A stretch of DNA of 36,239 nt from the NCBI GenBank assembly GCA_012799075.1, contig JAAZLZ010000167.1, positions 1 to 36,239 on the forward strand, read 5' to 3'. The notes below the pieces were generated by a model that saw only the letters and a list, made by a program, of their open reading frames with translations, searched no databases and was not told the origin of the DNA. Position 1 is the first letter of the stretch; each line of letters begins with the position of its first letter. Positions 15,353 to 22,617 of this stretch are shown here, piece by piece. Origin of the DNA: Bacillota bacterium. Lineage in GTDB: Bacteria; Bacillota; Limnochordia; JAAZLZ01. The translations under genes and the position numbers were made by a program.

Positions 15353-16633
15353 ATGAAGATCGTAATGATCATCTTTGTCCTATTTGCTTTTGCCTTAGCT
15401 AATATTCCCATTGCCTTCGCCATCATCGCCTCGACCCTCATCACCCTGTGGGTGTCCGACGTATCCATCAGCATGCAGATTCAGCGCATGGTGGCGGGGG
15501 TTAATTCTTTTCCTCTCCTTGCGGTTCCACTCTATATCCTTGCTGGGGTGCTGATGGAATGCTCCGGGATTACGCCGCGCCTTTTTCGGCTCGCCGATGC
15601 ACTGGCCGGCCATATCCGCGGGGGGCTGGGCCATGTAAATGTGGTGGCGAGCATGATCATGGCGGGCATGTCCGGGTCGGCTATGGCCGACTGCGCGGTG
15701 ACAAGCAAGATTTTTGTGCCCGAAATGGTCAGAGCGGGTTATCCTAGGCCCTTCGCTGCCGCCGTAACGGCAGCTTCCTCCATTATCGGGCCAATAATCC
15801 CGCCAAGCATCATTTTCGTTGTTTACGGGTATTTATCCGGAGTATCCGTGGGTCGGCTGTTCATTGCTGGTGCGATCCCGGGCATTCTGGTTGGATTATA
15901 CCAAATGGTCGCGGTTTACTTTATTGCCAAACAACAAGGCTTTGGGCAGCCGAGTCATCGATTTTCATGGTCCAGTCTTTGGACCGTAATTAAGCAAACC
16001 TGGGCAGCCCTCTTCCTGCCGCCCATCATCCTCGGAGGAATTCTCTCTGGTGCTTTCACTCCAACGGAGGCTGGGGGCATCGCGGTGGTCTACTCGCTGC
16101 TTGTCGGTGTTTTCCTCTACCGGCAGCTCGGGCTGAAAGATGTCATCAGGGCCCTAAAGGACACTGCCGCCAGCACTGCTGCCTTGATGTTTATCGTGGC
16201 TGCGGCGGCTCCCTTCGGATGGATCTTGGGTCTTGAACAGGTCCCCCAGCTAATCGCAAGGGTATTTACCTCCATATCCACGAATCCTGCCGTGATCCTG
16301 TTCTTGATCAACATCCTGTATCTGTTCTTAGGAACCTTTATGGACATTACACCTATCCAAATCATTACCATACCAATGCTGATGCCGATCATCAATCAAC
16401 TGGGGATTGATCCGATCCATTTCGGGGTTGTCTCGTCTATTGCTCTAATGATTGGCGCCATCACCCCGCCGGTGGGTACATTGATGTATTGCACCTGTGA
16501 GATTTCCAATGTATCCATTGAGGATTTCCTTAGGAGCGTTTGGCCCTTCTACTTGGCCCTTGTTGCCCTGTTGTTTACCGTAACGTACGTACCGGCGTTG
16601 ACCCTCTGGCTGCCTAGTGTGGTCTTCGGGTAA
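15353..16633 (+). CDS. dctM: TRAP transporter large permease (DctM family), system 1
   Basis: This is the sodium-coupled channel subunit of the TRAP transporter, 426 residues with about eleven to twelve hydrophobic segments, the usual size. Diagnostic stretches are PLLAVPLYILAGVLME, GHIRGGLGHVNVVASMIMAGMSGSAMAD, TAASSIIGPIIPPSIIFVVYGY, GAFTPTEAGGIAVVYSL and ITPPVGTLMYCTCEIS, all typical of DctM repeats. CCAGGAGGAGAC precedes ATG at 15353. It ends the operon and is followed by a strong terminator at 16661-16701. Its fold and partner genes make the call secure; the ligand is set by the binding protein. Confidence 0.94.
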   Translation: MKIVMIIFVLFAFALANIPIAFAIIASTLITLWVSDVSISMQIQRMVAGVNSFPLLAVPLYILAGVLMECSGITPRLFRLADALAGHIRGGLGHVNVVASMIMAGMSGSAMADCAVTSKIFVPEMVRAGYPRPFAAAVTAASSIIGPIIPPSIIFVVYGYLSGVSVGRLFIAGAIPGILVGLYQMVAVYFIAKQQGFGQPSHRFSWSSLWTVIKQTWAALFLPPIILGGILSGAFTPTEAGGIAVVYSLLVGVFLYRQLGLKDVIRALKDTAASTAALMFIVAAAAPFGWILGLEQVPQLIARVFTSISTNPAVILFLINILYLFLGTFMDITPIQIITIPMLMPIINQLGIDPIHFGVVSSIALMIGAITPPVGTLMYCTCEISNVSIEDFLRSVWPFYLALVALLFTVTYVPALTLWLPSVVFG

Positions 16634-16660
16634 TGGGCATCCTGAAACGTAAGGCTTGGT

Positions 16661-16701
16661 CGGGGAAGCAAGGTTGGGGACTTGCTTCTCTGGCTTTTTT
16701 T
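16661..16701 (+). terminator. Rho-independent terminator after TRAP operon 1
   Basis: GAAGCAAG (16665-16672) and CTTGCTTC (16681-16688) form the stem around an eight-base loop, followed after five bases by a seven-T run. It lies about 30 bases after the dctM stop. Confidence 0.88.
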
Positions 16702-16778
16702 AGGATCCTTGGAGGAATGAATAGCCCAGAGGAGAAAGGAATTATCAGGGGATTCTTGCACTTAGGTGGGGTGACCGG

Positions 16779-17531
16779 ATGGAAAAAATCGGTTTTATTG
16801 CGCGAACCAGAGGGGAACTGGATGCCTTCAAGGAAGGAGTCATCATCATTCCTACCGGTACCACGGAACAGCACGGGCCCCATCTGCCCGTAGGAGTCGA
16901 CAGCTTCCTTGCGGAAACCATCGCCCTTCACGCGGCAAAGGAGCTAAGCACCCGGTTGCCGGTTTTGGCCGCGCCAACCTTGACTTATGGCAACTCCCAC
17001 CACCACTTATCTTTCGGGGGGACTATCTCCCTGCGAAGCGAAACCCTCATTGCCGTATTGAAGGACATTGGGATGTCCCTGGCGGAAAGCGGCTTCAGGA
17101 AGTTGTTCTTTTTGAACTCCCACGGGGGAAACGATGAGGCGGCCCGGCTGGTTGTAAGGGATTTGGCTAGAGAAGGGATCTGCGCAGCTGCAACCTCCTA
17201 TTGGACCGTTGCCTGGGATGCCCTTAAGGAGGCCGGCGCCTTGGACTCCGGGCGGGTGCCGGGGCATGCAGGCGGCTTTGAGACATCCTTGATGCTGTAC
17301 CTATATGGGGAGCTGGTCCAATGGGCTAATCGGCCGCCCTTAAGGGAAGATGCCAGCCCAAAAGAAGAGCCTGCTCGCCGGTTGTTCGTTCAGCTGCCCG
17401 GAGAAGGAGTGGGGAAGGATGGCTATAGCGACGATGCCCGCCATGCCTCGGCCGCGAAGGGGGAGCAGTACTTTCAGATTATCGTTTCCCAAGTGGCCCA
17501 GGCGGTGGAGGAGTTTTATCGCAGGATCTAA
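16779..17531 (+). CDS. Creatininase-family amidohydrolase
   Basis: Members of this family are metal-dependent amidases: creatinine amidohydrolase, formamidopyrimidine hydrolases and the mycofactocin peptidase MftE. The metal-site landmarks are present: IPTGTTEQHGPHLPVGVDSFLAE gives Glu, His and Asp ligands near residues 29-39, LNSHGGND gives the central His, and GHAGGFETSLMLY gives the later Glu. The 250-residue length is normal. ATG at 16779 is preceded by GGTGGGG. It stands behind the terminator of TRAP operon 1 and before the hybrid cluster protein, so it may be monocistronic. No mycofactocin genes accompany it. The substrate is unknown; a cyclic amide imported by a nearby transporter is possible but unproven. 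Confidence 0.87.
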   Translation: MEKIGFIARTRGELDAFKEGVIIIPTGTTEQHGPHLPVGVDSFLAETIALHAAKELSTRLPVLAAPTLTYGNSHHHLSFGGTISLRSETLIAVLKDIGMSLAESGFRKLFFLNSHGGNDEAARLVVRDLAREGICAAATSYWTVAWDALKEAGALDSGRVPGHAGGFETSLMLYLYGELVQWANRPPLREDASPKEEPARRLFVQLPGEGVGKDGYSDDARHASAAKGEQYFQIIVSQVAQAVEEFYRRI

Positions 17532-17541
17532 CGGAGGGGTA

Positions 17542-17570
17542 TTGACAGGGAAAATGGGTCCTTCTATAAT
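17542..17570 (+). promoter_or_regulatory. Consensus sigma-A promoter of the hybrid cluster protein gene
   Basis: TTGACA at 17542-17547 and TATAAT at 17565-17570 are both exact consensus hexamers, separated by the optimal 17 bases. The expected start site near 17577 leaves a leader of about 33 bases before the GTG start. I see no clear NsrR, HcpR or FNR-type dyad overlapping it. Confidence 0.9.
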
Positions 17571-17609
17571 ATAACTGTTGAACTTAGTAATAACGGGGAG
17601 GGGTTGGAT

Positions 17610-18893
17610 GTGTATTGTAACCAGTGCAGTCAGACGTTAAATGGCATCGCCTGCATTAAAGCTGGTGTTTGCGGCAAGAACGAGGATGTAAGCAGTCTCC
17701 AGGATAACTTGATTTATTCTTTAAAGGGAATCAGCGCGTATGCTTACCATGCACGGGAGTTGGGACATGTCGATGGAGAAATAGATGCCTTTCTAGCCGA
17801 GGCCCTCTACAGCACCCTGACCAACGTGAGCTTTGATGTGGAGCGGTTTGTGGACCTCAACCTGAAGGCGGGCCACATGACCATCAAGGCCATGGAACTT
17901 CTTAAGAAGGACCATGTGGAGGCTTTCGGACGAAATGAGCCGACTAGGGTGTCCACCGGAACGGCCAAGGGCCATGGAATCTTGGTCACAGGCCATGATC
18001 TAAAGGCCTTGTATGAGCTCTTGAAGCAAACGGAGGGCAAGGGGATCAACATCTATACCCATTCGGAAATGCTGCCCGCCCACGGATATCCGGTCCTCAA
18101 GGCCTTCCCCCACTTAAAGGGCAATCTGGGCGGCTCCTGGACGGATCAAAGGAAGCTCTTCGCCCAGTTTCCCGGAGCCATTCTCGGTACGTCCAACTGT
18201 GTACTAATACCTACAGATAAGTACCGGGATAGGATATTCACATTGGGCATTGCGGGGCTGCCGGGGGTTGCCGCCTTGGAAGGGTACGACTTTTCCCCCT
18301 TGATCGACAAGGCCCTCTCGTTGCCTGAACTTCCTGAGGAACCTGGTCCCATCATCACCACCGGCTTTGCCGACACCAACGTCTTGCCCTTGGCTGATAA
18401 GATCATCGATGCAGTCAAAGCTGGCAAGATCCGCCACTTCTTCCTGGTTGGCGGTTGTGATGCCCCCGGGCAGGGCGGAGAGTACTATCGGGAATTTGTC
18501 CGGCAGGCTCCTGCGGATACGGTGATTATGACCTTAGCCTGCGGCAAGTTCCGCTTCAACGATCTGGACCTTGGCGAAATTGACGGCATTCCCCGCTTGT
18601 TGGATCTAGGCCAGTGCAATGATGCCATTAGTGCTATCCGGATTGCCTCCGCTTTGGCCGATGCCTTCGCATGTGATGTCAACGATTTGCCCCTGTCCTT
18701 AGTTCTTTCCTGGATGGAACAGAAGGCGGTAGCCATTCTGATGGCCCTCTTTTCCCTGGGGCTTAAGGGGATCTATCTTGGACCCAAGCCGCCGGCCTGG
18801 ATTACCCCCGGGGTACTGGAAGTGCTGCAGAGGAACTTCGATCTTCGCTTGACCACAGAACCTGCCCGGGATATGGAAGCAATGCTGGGCTAA
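17610..18893 (+). CDS. hcp: Hybrid cluster protein, short (class III) form; hydroxylamine/NO reductase
   Basis: Hcp carries a [4Fe-4S] and a hybrid [4Fe-2O-2S] cluster and is linked to removal of NO or hydroxylamine. The N-terminal cluster motif is C-x2-C-x8-C-x5-C in MYCNQCSQT...GIACIKAGVCG. Later ligand segments visible are ITTGFADTN, LVGGCDAPGQGGEYY, ACGKFRF and LGQCNDAISAIRIA. From GTG 17610 it has 427 residues, about 120 fewer than class I proteins, matching the class III form that lacks part of the helical N-terminal domain and is best known from thermophiles and archaea. A TTG at 17604 is possible. GTG 17610 is preferred because GGGGAG is better spaced and the protein then begins like canonical Hcp. 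The gene has its own consensus promoter. Confidence 0.93.
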   Translation: MYCNQCSQTLNGIACIKAGVCGKNEDVSSLQDNLIYSLKGISAYAYHARELGHVDGEIDAFLAEALYSTLTNVSFDVERFVDLNLKAGHMTIKAMELLKKDHVEAFGRNEPTRVSTGTAKGHGILVTGHDLKALYELLKQTEGKGINIYTHSEMLPAHGYPVLKAFPHLKGNLGGSWTDQRKLFAQFPGAILGTSNCVLIPTDKYRDRIFTLGIAGLPGVAALEGYDFSPLIDKALSLPELPEEPGPIITTGFADTNVLPLADKIIDAVKAGKIRHFFLVGGCDAPGQGGEYYREFVRQAPADTVIMTLACGKFRFNDLDLGEIDGIPRLLDLGQCNDAISAIRIASALADAFACDVNDLPLSLVLSWMEQKAVAILMALFSLGLKGIYLGPKPPAWITPGVLEVLQRNFDLRLTTEPARDMEAMLG

Positions 18894-18899
18894 AGGAAC

Positions 18900-18921
18900 A
18901 AGGGGGCTAACCTGCCCCCTT
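18900..18921. terminator. Bidirectional terminator between hcp and the convergent gene
   Basis: AAGGGGGC and GCCCCCTT form an 8-bp stem with a six-base loop. The short A- and T-rich ends serve either strand, and the element fills the gap between two convergent stop codons. Confidence 0.75.
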
Positions 18922-19386
18922 CTACTTCTGGGCGATCAGGGAAGCCACAATTGCGGTCGTTTCCCTCACCAAGCGGGCGCATTCTTCCCAGCCGCCCCTA
19001 TCCAGCCAGGCTTGACGTTGGTGGGGGACATCGAAATCCGTTCGGGTGATATCCCGGCAAAGGCGGCTGCCAAATTTATCGGCAAACTCAGCGTAAAGTT
19101 TTTTAGCCGGGATGAAGGATTGGGCCAAAGCTTCCAGATCATCCATCTTGTCTTCCGGGGGGCCGAAGTACATTCCCAAGGCCAACAGGCCCCCCTGGAG
19201 GGCTCCGCAAAGGGAGCCGGCTCGACTACCCCCCGATAGAATTCCCACGGCCCTGAGAAGCAGGGGGTCCCTGGGTCCAAAGGTCTCCTGGATGCCCAGC
19301 ATCACCGCTTGCGAACAAGCCAAGACTTGCTTATCAATAAACACCTCATGGGCCCTTTGGGCTGCTTGTTCAATCTGATTTGCCAC
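18922..19386 (-). CDS. C_GCAxxG_C_C family protein (probable redox protein)
   Basis: This family is defined by spaced cysteines and a CGA(L/A)xxG motif; members are presumed redox or cluster proteins of anaerobes, but no biochemical role is established. All four family cysteines can be seen: Cys24 in ACSQAV, Cys60 in LCGALQGGLLALGMYFG, Cys110 in SRLCRDI and Cys136 in WEECARLV. A glycine-rich GILSGGSRAGS precedes the second. The 154-residue length is typical and there is no signal peptide. GTG at 19386 has AAGGAGG eight bases upstream. It is convergent with hcp and divergent from the MDR dehydrogenase. Confidence 0.82.
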   Translation of the reverse strand: MANQIEQAAQRAHEVFIDKQVLACSQAVMLGIQETFGPRDPLLLRAVGILSGGSRAGSLCGALQGGLLALGMYFGPPEDKMDDLEALAQSFIPAKKLYAEFADKFGSRLCRDITRTDFDVPHQRQAWLDRGGWEECARLVRETTAIVASLIAQK

Positions 19387-19519
19387 TGATGTTCCTCCTT
19401 AGTCGGTTTACTGTTTATTAGGTGACGGTTCAAGGGATTCCTTCCTTAAGCTTCGGGGGGAAGGGAACCATGTCTAAGTGCCGAAAACATGAGGTAGCGC
19501 AAGCAAAGGAGGCCTTGTC
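19387..19519. promoter_or_regulatory. 133-bp divergent region with a hairpin and a possible leader peptide
   Basis: It holds the promoters for the leftward C_GCAxxG gene and the rightward dehydrogenase. TTCCTTCC and GGGAAGGGAA near 19438-19467 can pair around a TTAAGCTTC-containing loop. The G-rich right arm is also the ribosome binding site of a 20-codon frame starting at 19470. No consensus promoter hexamers are evident. Confidence 0.4.
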
Positions 19520-19532
19520 ATGTGGGCATTAG
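19470..19532 (+). CDS. Possible 20-residue leader peptide overlapping the MDR dehydrogenase start
   Basis: ATG at 19470 is preceded by GGGGGGAAGGG with good spacing and opens a 20-codon frame ending in TAG at 19530-19532, which overlaps the first 13 bases of the dehydrogenase gene. The peptide has two Cys and two His. The dehydrogenase's own AAAGGAGG lies inside this frame, so ribosomes translating the leader would pass over it. This could be translational coupling or chance. Confidence 0.3.
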   Translation: MSKCRKHEVAQAKEALSCGH

Positions 19533-20545
19533 TTTATCATGGACCCAACGATTTGCGTTATGAGCAAATCACCAAACCTGTTCCAGGTGCAGGGGAGGTA
19601 TTGGTAGCCGTCAAGGCGGTTGGTGTGTGCGGCTCTGATGTCCATGGATATCAGGGGATTACCGGTCGGCGGATCCCACCTATGGTCATGGGTCATGAGT
19701 TTGCCGGCCAGGTGGCCGAGGTGGGCCCCAATGTCGAAGACGTGGAGATTGGGATGAAGGTGGCAGTCCAGCCCCTGGTTTTTTGCGGCAAGTGCGGTGA
19801 GTGCCGGCGGGGGAATACGAACTTGTGCGTTGAAGGAAGGCTCCTGGGGGTTTTAACCACCAACGGTGCCATGGCAGAGTATGTGGTGGTGCCGGCCAAA
19901 CAGCTGTTTCCATTGCCTGAAGGACTGGGTTTTGCAGAGGGGGCTCTGGTGGAGCCGGCGGCAGTAGCCTTGAGGGCCATCAACAAGTTGGGGGATCGGC
20001 CCATGCCCGATCGGGTAGCCATTGTCGGTGCGGGTCCCATTGGACTTCTGCTGCTCCAATACGTGAAGCTGCGGGGAGCCAAAGAAGTCCTGGTAACAGA
20101 TCTGGAGAATTACCGCCTCGAATTGGCCAAGGAACTAGGTGCAGATATGGTCCTTAACCCCAAAGAAACAGATGTCATCTTGCGAGCTCAAGATTGGACC
20201 CATGGGGAGGGTGTGCCCCTGGCCATCGAGGCCGTAGGAGCTACTCCGACTGTGCAGCAGGCCATGGCCATGGTCGGTGTCCGGGGGACGGTGCTGTGGG
20301 TGGGGAACTCGGCGAAGTTCATCGAGATGAACATGCAGCAAACGGTCACCCGGGAGTACACTATTTTGGGAACCTTCATCTATAGCCATGAGGAGTTTGG
20401 TCAGGCACTGAAGGATATTGGTGCGGGGCGGGTTAAGGTAAAGCCCCTCCTAAGCCGTTCATATCCACTAAGCCGCGGCCCGGAGGTCTTTGCCACCCTT
20501 GCCGAGGGCAAAGAGAAGGTCATCAAGGCCGTGCTGACTATCTAA
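19520..20545 (+). CDS. Zinc-dependent medium-chain dehydrogenase (sorbitol/threonine dehydrogenase-like)
   Basis: This would oxidise a polyol, secondary alcohol or similar compound with NAD(P). Catalytic zinc residues are Cys37 in GVCGSDVH and His59-Glu60 in MGHEFAG. The structural zinc lobe is intact with Cys89, Cys92, Cys95 and Cys103 in CGKCGECRRGNTNLC. The Rossmann fingerprint VAIVGAGPIGLLLLQY is followed by an Asp in LVTDLENYR, which suggests NAD rather than NADP. The 341-residue length is normal. ATG at 19520 has AAAGGAGG seven bases upstream. It appears monocistronic, divergent from the C_GCAxxG protein and closed by a hairpin. Sorbitol, galactitol-phosphate and threonine dehydrogenases all share this pattern, so the substrate is not assigned. 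Confidence 0.9.
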   Translation: MWALVYHGPNDLRYEQITKPVPGAGEVLVAVKAVGVCGSDVHGYQGITGRRIPPMVMGHEFAGQVAEVGPNVEDVEIGMKVAVQPLVFCGKCGECRRGNTNLCVEGRLLGVLTTNGAMAEYVVVPAKQLFPLPEGLGFAEGALVEPAAVALRAINKLGDRPMPDRVAIVGAGPIGLLLLQYVKLRGAKEVLVTDLENYRLELAKELGADMVLNPKETDVILRAQDWTHGEGVPLAIEAVGATPTVQQAMAMVGVRGTVLWVGNSAKFIEMNMQQTVTREYTILGTFIYSHEEFGQALKDIGAGRVKVKPLLSRSYPLSRGPEVFATLAEGKEKVIKAVLTI

Positions 20546-20553
20546 ATTCGTGT

Positions 20554-20575
20554 GGGCCTTGCTTGGGCAGGGCCC
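20554..20575. terminator. Hairpin between convergent dehydrogenase and HD-GYP genes
   Basis: GGGCC...TGC and GCA...GGCCC can pair around a TTGG loop with one T-G mismatch. A short GCTTT follows on the plus side. The element fills the gap between stop codons at 20545 and 20579. Confidence 0.55.
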
Positions 20576-20578
20576 GCT

Positions 20579-21619
20579 TTACACCTGCAGGACTTGCTCG
20601 ACATAAACATCCAGACGGGTGGCCAAATCAATGGGTCCTTTCTTCGTGGCCACGATGGGGTGGGCCGGGTTGCTCCGATCGATATGAACGATCCTGCCTT
20701 GCTGTCCGTTGCTGAGGATGACCCCTTTTCCTCGGTAGCGGCTCATGATGCCACAGATTAGGGATTTGACGGGAATGGCATCTAACTTGTGGGGCATCAT
20801 CCCTTCGATTATCTTGAAGGATTCAAAGGGAGACAAGGCGTGTTTGTAAGCACGCCTTGATGTTAGAGCATGGAACACGTCACAGGCCGCTAGAATCCTT
20901 CCATACAGACTGATTTCATCTTTGACAAGACCCCGGGGGTAGCCTGAACCATCGTTTCGCTCATGATGTTCATAGATGGCCCGGATCACCTTTTCTGGCA
21001 CCCCGGGGGTATTCCTCAGCAGCTCGTAGGCATGGACAGGATGCTTGCGAGCTTCTTCCCATTCATGCTCATCCAAGCTGGATGGTTTGTTCAAGACCTC
21101 CTGGGGCACCAGGGCCTTGCCCAGATCGTGGAGATAGCCCGCCATGGCCAATTCAAAAAAGGCTTCTTCATCAAGTTCCATCCAATTGCCGACGGTAGCC
21201 GCCAGAGCTGCTACAGCAACGCCATGGTTGTACGTGTAATGATGCCACTCATAAAGAGAGGTCATTAGCTGGACTACTTGAAAGCCCTGTTCCGGCCGAA
21301 ACAACACCGGGGCCATGGCCTGCTCCGCCTCGGCATAGTCAATTGTTCCTCCCGAGCTGACCTTCGCCATGAGATCTTCTAAGTAATTTGAAGTCGCCTG
21401 AACCTCAACCACCAAGTCTTGTCGGGTTTGGACGGTATCTCGAGAGATTGGGACCAAGACATCGACGTCAAAGATGAGGTGTTGGCGAAGTCCCTCAATT
21501 ACGGTGGGAGTAAGGGCCTTACCGGCGGCCAGCAGCCGTTGTCCGGAGCTGCCGAAGACATCATGGGCAAGGCGCATGCCTAGCCTGGCTTCATCGAGGC
21601 TAATACGCAGCCTTTTCAT
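20579..21619 (-). CDS. HD-GYP domain protein (probable cyclic di-GMP phosphodiesterase)
   Basis: HD-GYP proteins hydrolyse cyclic di-GMP and so tune motility, biofilm and stress behaviour. The 346-residue protein has an N-terminal domain of about 115 residues without a recognised sensor, then the HD-GYP core: His132, HDLGK at 164-168, HP at 193-194, HHE at 218-220 and GSGYP at 224-228, with the preceding Asp223. All metal-site residues expected of an active enzyme are present. A C-terminal tail from about 295 (VILSNGQQGRIVHID) looks like the small beta domain often appended to these proteins in Bacillota. No membrane segment is seen, so it is cytoplasmic. ATG at 21619 has GAGGAGG upstream. 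Confidence 0.92.
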   Translation of the reverse strand: MKRLRISLDEARLGMRLAHDVFGSSGQRLLAAGKALTPTVIEGLRQHLIFDVDVLVPISRDTVQTRQDLVVEVQATSNYLEDLMAKVSSGGTIDYAEAEQAMAPVLFRPEQGFQVVQLMTSLYEWHHYTYNHGVAVAALAATVGNWMELDEEAFFELAMAGYLHDLGKALVPQEVLNKPSSLDEHEWEEARKHPVHAYELLRNTPGVPEKVIRAIYEHHERNDGSGYPRGLVKDEISLYGRILAACDVFHALTSRRAYKHALSPFESFKIIEGMMPHKLDAIPVKSLICGIMSRYRGKGVILSNGQQGRIVHIDRSNPAHPIVATKKGPIDLATRLDVYVEQVLQV

Positions 21620-21800
21620 GGATTAACCTCCTCTGCCCGGCAAAAGTGGATTGTGCTCAGTATCACTTTTCTGGATTCAGCGTCCAATTCCTGCAATTAT
21701 CGAAAGGAATAATCGCTTGTTTGTAGTGGAAAGAGCGGCAACGCGAGATAAAAACTATATTACTCCTTAGCAGGAGAAGACAAATAAAGGGAGAACTACC

Positions 21801-21814
21801 ATACTAGCTAGTAT
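21801..21814. promoter_or_regulatory. Perfect 14-bp palindrome, probable operator of the GntR gene
   Basis: ATACTAGCTAGTAT is identical to its reverse complement and lies 28 bases before the GntR start codon, in the divergent region shared with the HD-GYP gene. Its length and symmetry fit a dimeric GntR/FCD regulator, and autoregulation is the simplest inference. No -35/-10 consensus pair could be placed with confidence. Confidence 0.6.
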
Positions 21815-21841
21815 CTCGCCTGGGATGGGAGAGTGGCGCTG

Positions 21842-22519
21842 ATGAAAAAGCCAGCACGGGAACGTCGGACTTCTTATGCCGATTGGGCATACAGGCAAAT
21901 CCGGGATGCCATCATTTGGTGGGATTTGCAGCCGCGGGAGATGATTTCGGAAAACCAGCTGGCCAAGAAGCTCCACATCAGTCGGACTCCTGTACGCGAG
22001 GCGCTGTTGCGTCTACAAAGAGAAGGTCTAGTTGAGATCAAGCCCCAGCGAGGGGCTTTTGTGTCTCCTATCCGGGTTAATGAGGTTCTCCAGGCCCGCT
22101 TGGTTCGAGAGGTCCTCGAAGTGACGGCAGTCAAAGAGGGATTTGATCGAATCGGGGCCGATGAATTGCTGGCGATGGAGAAGGCCCTCGACGATCAGGA
22201 GAAGGCTGCCCTAGCGCGAGACTTTCGCGCTTTCATTGATGCCGATGAGGGTTTCCATCAAGTCATTCTGGATGCTGCTCAGAACGAGAAGCTCAAGGGA
22301 GTTGTAGCCCAGATGCGGTTGCACCTTCTAAGGGTCAGGGTGTGGGCCTTGCCTGTAGCTGAACGCTTTCGATTGATGATTGAGGACCATAAATCCATTT
22401 ACGAGGCCTATCGGGAGCGAGACTTGGAGCTTGCCGTTGCTCGGATGGAGTCTCATTTGCGACGTACCAAAGAAACCTGTGCCACCATCGTGAATCAAAA
22501 TCCCTTTTTGTGTACTTAA
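21842..22519 (+). CDS. GntR-family transcriptional regulator (FadR/FCD subfamily)
   Basis: This is a ligand-responsive DNA-binding repressor or activator. The N-terminal winged helix-turn-helix is clear (ISENQLAKKLHISRTPVREALLRLQREGLVEI and the PQRGAFV wing, roughly residues 36-76). A C-terminal all-helical FCD effector domain follows, with Asp, His and further His residues (DEGFHQVILDAA, then HLLRVRVW, then DHKSIYEAYRERD and ESHLRRT) that usually bind a metal and a carboxylate ligand. ATG at 21842 (225 residues) is preferred to GTG at 21833, which directly abuts GGGAG. It precedes a TRAP operon by about 98 bases in the same direction and is the obvious candidate for its regulator, responding to the transported acid or a product. 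Confidence 0.92.
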   Translation: MKKPARERRTSYADWAYRQIRDAIIWWDLQPREMISENQLAKKLHISRTPVREALLRLQREGLVEIKPQRGAFVSPIRVNEVLQARLVREVLEVTAVKEGFDRIGADELLAMEKALDDQEKAALARDFRAFIDADEGFHQVILDAAQNEKLKGVVAQMRLHLLRVRVWALPVAERFRLMIEDHKSIYEAYRERDLELAVARMESHLRRTKETCATIVNQNPFLCT

Positions 22520-22537
22520 GATTTCCAATCCCACTTG

Positions 22538-22553
22538 AGAAAGGAGGTTCTCG
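22538..22553 (+). promoter_or_regulatory. Small hairpin presenting AGGAGG in its loop upstream of dctP 2
   Basis: GAGAA and TTCTC pair around an AGGAGG loop, 65 bases before the dctP start. The loop is a perfect Shine-Dalgarno, but no start codon is correctly spaced after it. It could be a ribosome standby site or coincidence. Confidence 0.3.
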
Positions 22554-22617
22554 GGAAGAAGCTGGGAACTTGGTTCTATTGGCATGTGTCAATCACGAAA
22601 AGAAAGGGTGTCAGCTA

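Noticed and set aside
16633..16893. An 86-codon plus-strand frame between dctM and the creatininase gene
   Set aside because: It passes through the terminator and overlaps the creatininase gene out of frame; the internal ATG has a ribosome binding site too close to use.
17542..17600. An NsrR, HcpR or FNR site at the hcp promoter
   Set aside because: TTGAC and GGTC-like pieces occur, but the spacing does not match HcpR or FNR dyads, and no NsrR-type palindrome was found.
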